Part shown: positions 63,180 to 64,000 of the stretch, one piece after another
How positions within the stretch are numbered: the stretch's first letter is position 1
How the letters are laid out: the number at the start of each line of letters is the position of its first letter
From: Acidisoma cellulosilyticum
GTDB lineage: Bacteria > Pseudomonadota > Alphaproteobacteria > Acetobacterales > Acetobacteraceae
NCBI RefSeq assembly: GCF_020621385.1
Contig: NZ_JAESVA010000012.1
Location: 62,001 to 126,000 of the forward strand
Direction: 5' to 3'
DNA: 64,000 nucleotides
Program-made: the position numbers and the translations under genes
Notes under the pieces: model-generated
Told to the model about the DNA's origin: nothing
The model's input: the letters and a program-made list of their open reading frames with translations, nothing else
Databases searched by the model: none

Positions 63180-64000
63180 ATGGCCGAAACGCCGGGCCGG
63201 GCTGGCCGCACGGTAGAGTTGGACGGGGTTTGGCCCGCATGGCCGCGGGTGGCGGGGGCGGTGCGCGTGGTGCTGCGCGTGCTGGCTATCCTGATCTGGA
63301 CCGTCATCTGCGGCCTGCCGCAGGCGGTGCTGATCTTTCTGCCGGGCCCCGGCAAGGTTCGGGTGCCGCTGCTCTATTGGCGCGGCTGCTGCTGGTGCAT
63401 GGGAATGACGGTGCGGGTGACGGGCGCGCCGATGGTGCATGACATGCCGGTCGTCTTCGTCGGCAATCATACTTCCTGGCTTGATATCCCGGTGCTTGGC
63501 GCGGCTTTGCCGGCCTGTTTCATCGCCAAGGGCGAGGTCGGGAAATGGCCCGTCATCTCCATCATCTCCCGCCTCGGCCGCACGATTTTCGTCAGCCGCA
63601 AGGTGGCCGGCGCCGCGCGGGAGAATGCCGATATTCGCGGCCGGCTGACGCAGGGCGACAGCCTGATCCTGTTCCCGGAAGGGACCACGTCGGACGGTGC
63701 GCGCGTTATGCCATTCCGCTCGGCCTTTCTGGCGGTCGCGGAATCCGAGGTGCCGCATCGGCTGCAGCCCTTTACGCTGGTCTATGACCGGTTGGATTTC
63801 CTGCCGGTGCGGCGGGCCGACCGGTCGCTGTTCGCGTGGTTCGGCGACATGGAGTTGGCGAGCCATTTCAACCAGATCGCCCGTCACCGCGGCCTGCGGG
63901 CGACGATCGTGCTGCATCCGCCGATCGACCCCAAAAGCGGGCTGAGCCGGAAGCGGCTGGCGCAGCAGACCTGGCATCAAGTGGCAGTGAGTGCGGCGGA
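63180..64000 (+). CDS. plsC: 1-acyl-sn-glycerol-3-phosphate acyltransferase (3' end outside the window)
   Basis: At least 273 codons, open to the window edge. An N-terminal hydrophobic helix (VLAILIWTVICGLPQAVLIF) precedes the acyltransferase motifs: NHTSWLDIP (HX4D), the FVSRK region and FPEGTTSDG. It transfers an acyl group to lysophosphatidic acid at the inner membrane. ATG 63180 follows the gshB stop by 17 bases, so they may be co-transcribed. Confidence 0.9.
   Translation, partial: MAETPGRAGRTVELDGVWPAWPRVAGAVRVVLRVLAILIWTVICGLPQAVLIFLPGPGKVRVPLLYWRGCCWCMGMTVRVTGAPMVHDMPVVFVGNHTSWLDIPVLGAALPACFIAKGEVGKWPVISIISRLGRTIFVSRKVAGAARENADIRGRLTQGDSLILFPEGTTSDGARVMPFRSAFLAVAESEVPHRLQPFTLVYDRLDFLPVRRADRSLFAWFGDMELASHFNQIARHRGLRATIVLHPPIDPKSGLSRKRLAQQTWHQVAVSAA

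Overview
The window is high-GC chromosomal DNA of an alphaproteobacterium, most likely Rhodospirillales and plausibly Acetobacteraceae. This rests on the argH / small lipoprotein / lysA / TIGR02302 (DUF4175) gene order, the dapF-mtaB-ftsY block, a Hint_2-domain surface protein, a PhaR-type polyhydroxyalkanoate (PHA) regulator and alphaproteobacterial-type aatA. The DNA is gene-dense. I found no tRNA, rRNA, CRISPR array, prophage or transposase gene.

Layout. 0-5.5 kb: a VOC protein, a GNAT acetyltransferase, a glutamate-receptor-like channel and two paralogous 400-aa aspartate aminotransferases. 5.6-9.3 kb: a PHA locus with phaA, a compact class III/IV-like phaC and its partner, and divergent phaR, closed by a bidirectional terminator. 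9.3-13.6 kb: an 819-aa TPR protein and a GHKL-fold ATPase with a proline-rich linker, possibly one operon and the least explained unit here. 13.8-20.5 kb: an SDR, a TlpA-like thioredoxin divergent from argH-lptM-lysA-TIGR02302. 20.7-25.2 kb: a 1008-aa Hint protein and a FAD-linked oxidase. 25.4-30.6 kb: a DsbA-like protein, an MFS carrier and divergent GH28 plus an (alpha/alpha)6 glycosidase. 30.6-42.1 kb: a degenerate Nudix protein, a desaturase, LysR with a divergent MFS gene, DUF4239, a COG2509 flavoprotein, class II aldolase, metallophosphoesterase, proline iminopeptidase and a DegT aminotransferase. 42.5-46 kb: dapF-mtaB-ftsY-thioesterase. 46-52.7 kb: electrophile/redox stress genes under TetR-type regulators with clear operators. 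52.7-53.3 kb: a BrnT-type toxin with an XRE-type antitoxin. 53.5-57.9 kb: rpmI-rplT-pheS-pheT. 58-64 kb: SDR-TetR operon, DUF1993, DUF2254, gshB and a truncated plsC.

Most longer intergenic gaps hold members of a dispersed palindromic repeat family with MITE-like inverted ends of the form TAGAGTCCGTCAGGTTT. At four places the terminus of an element itself supplies the in-frame stop codon of the adjacent gene or gene remnant, and one degenerate member separates pheS from pheT. Recurring regulatory logic is visible: three TetR genes each have palindromes at their own promoter and at the genes they probably control. The candidates for undescribed biology are the GHKL ATPase/TPR pair, the repeat family that shares stop codons, the glutamate-receptor-like protein with an atypical pore and the BrnT-XRE unit with its start-proximal operator.
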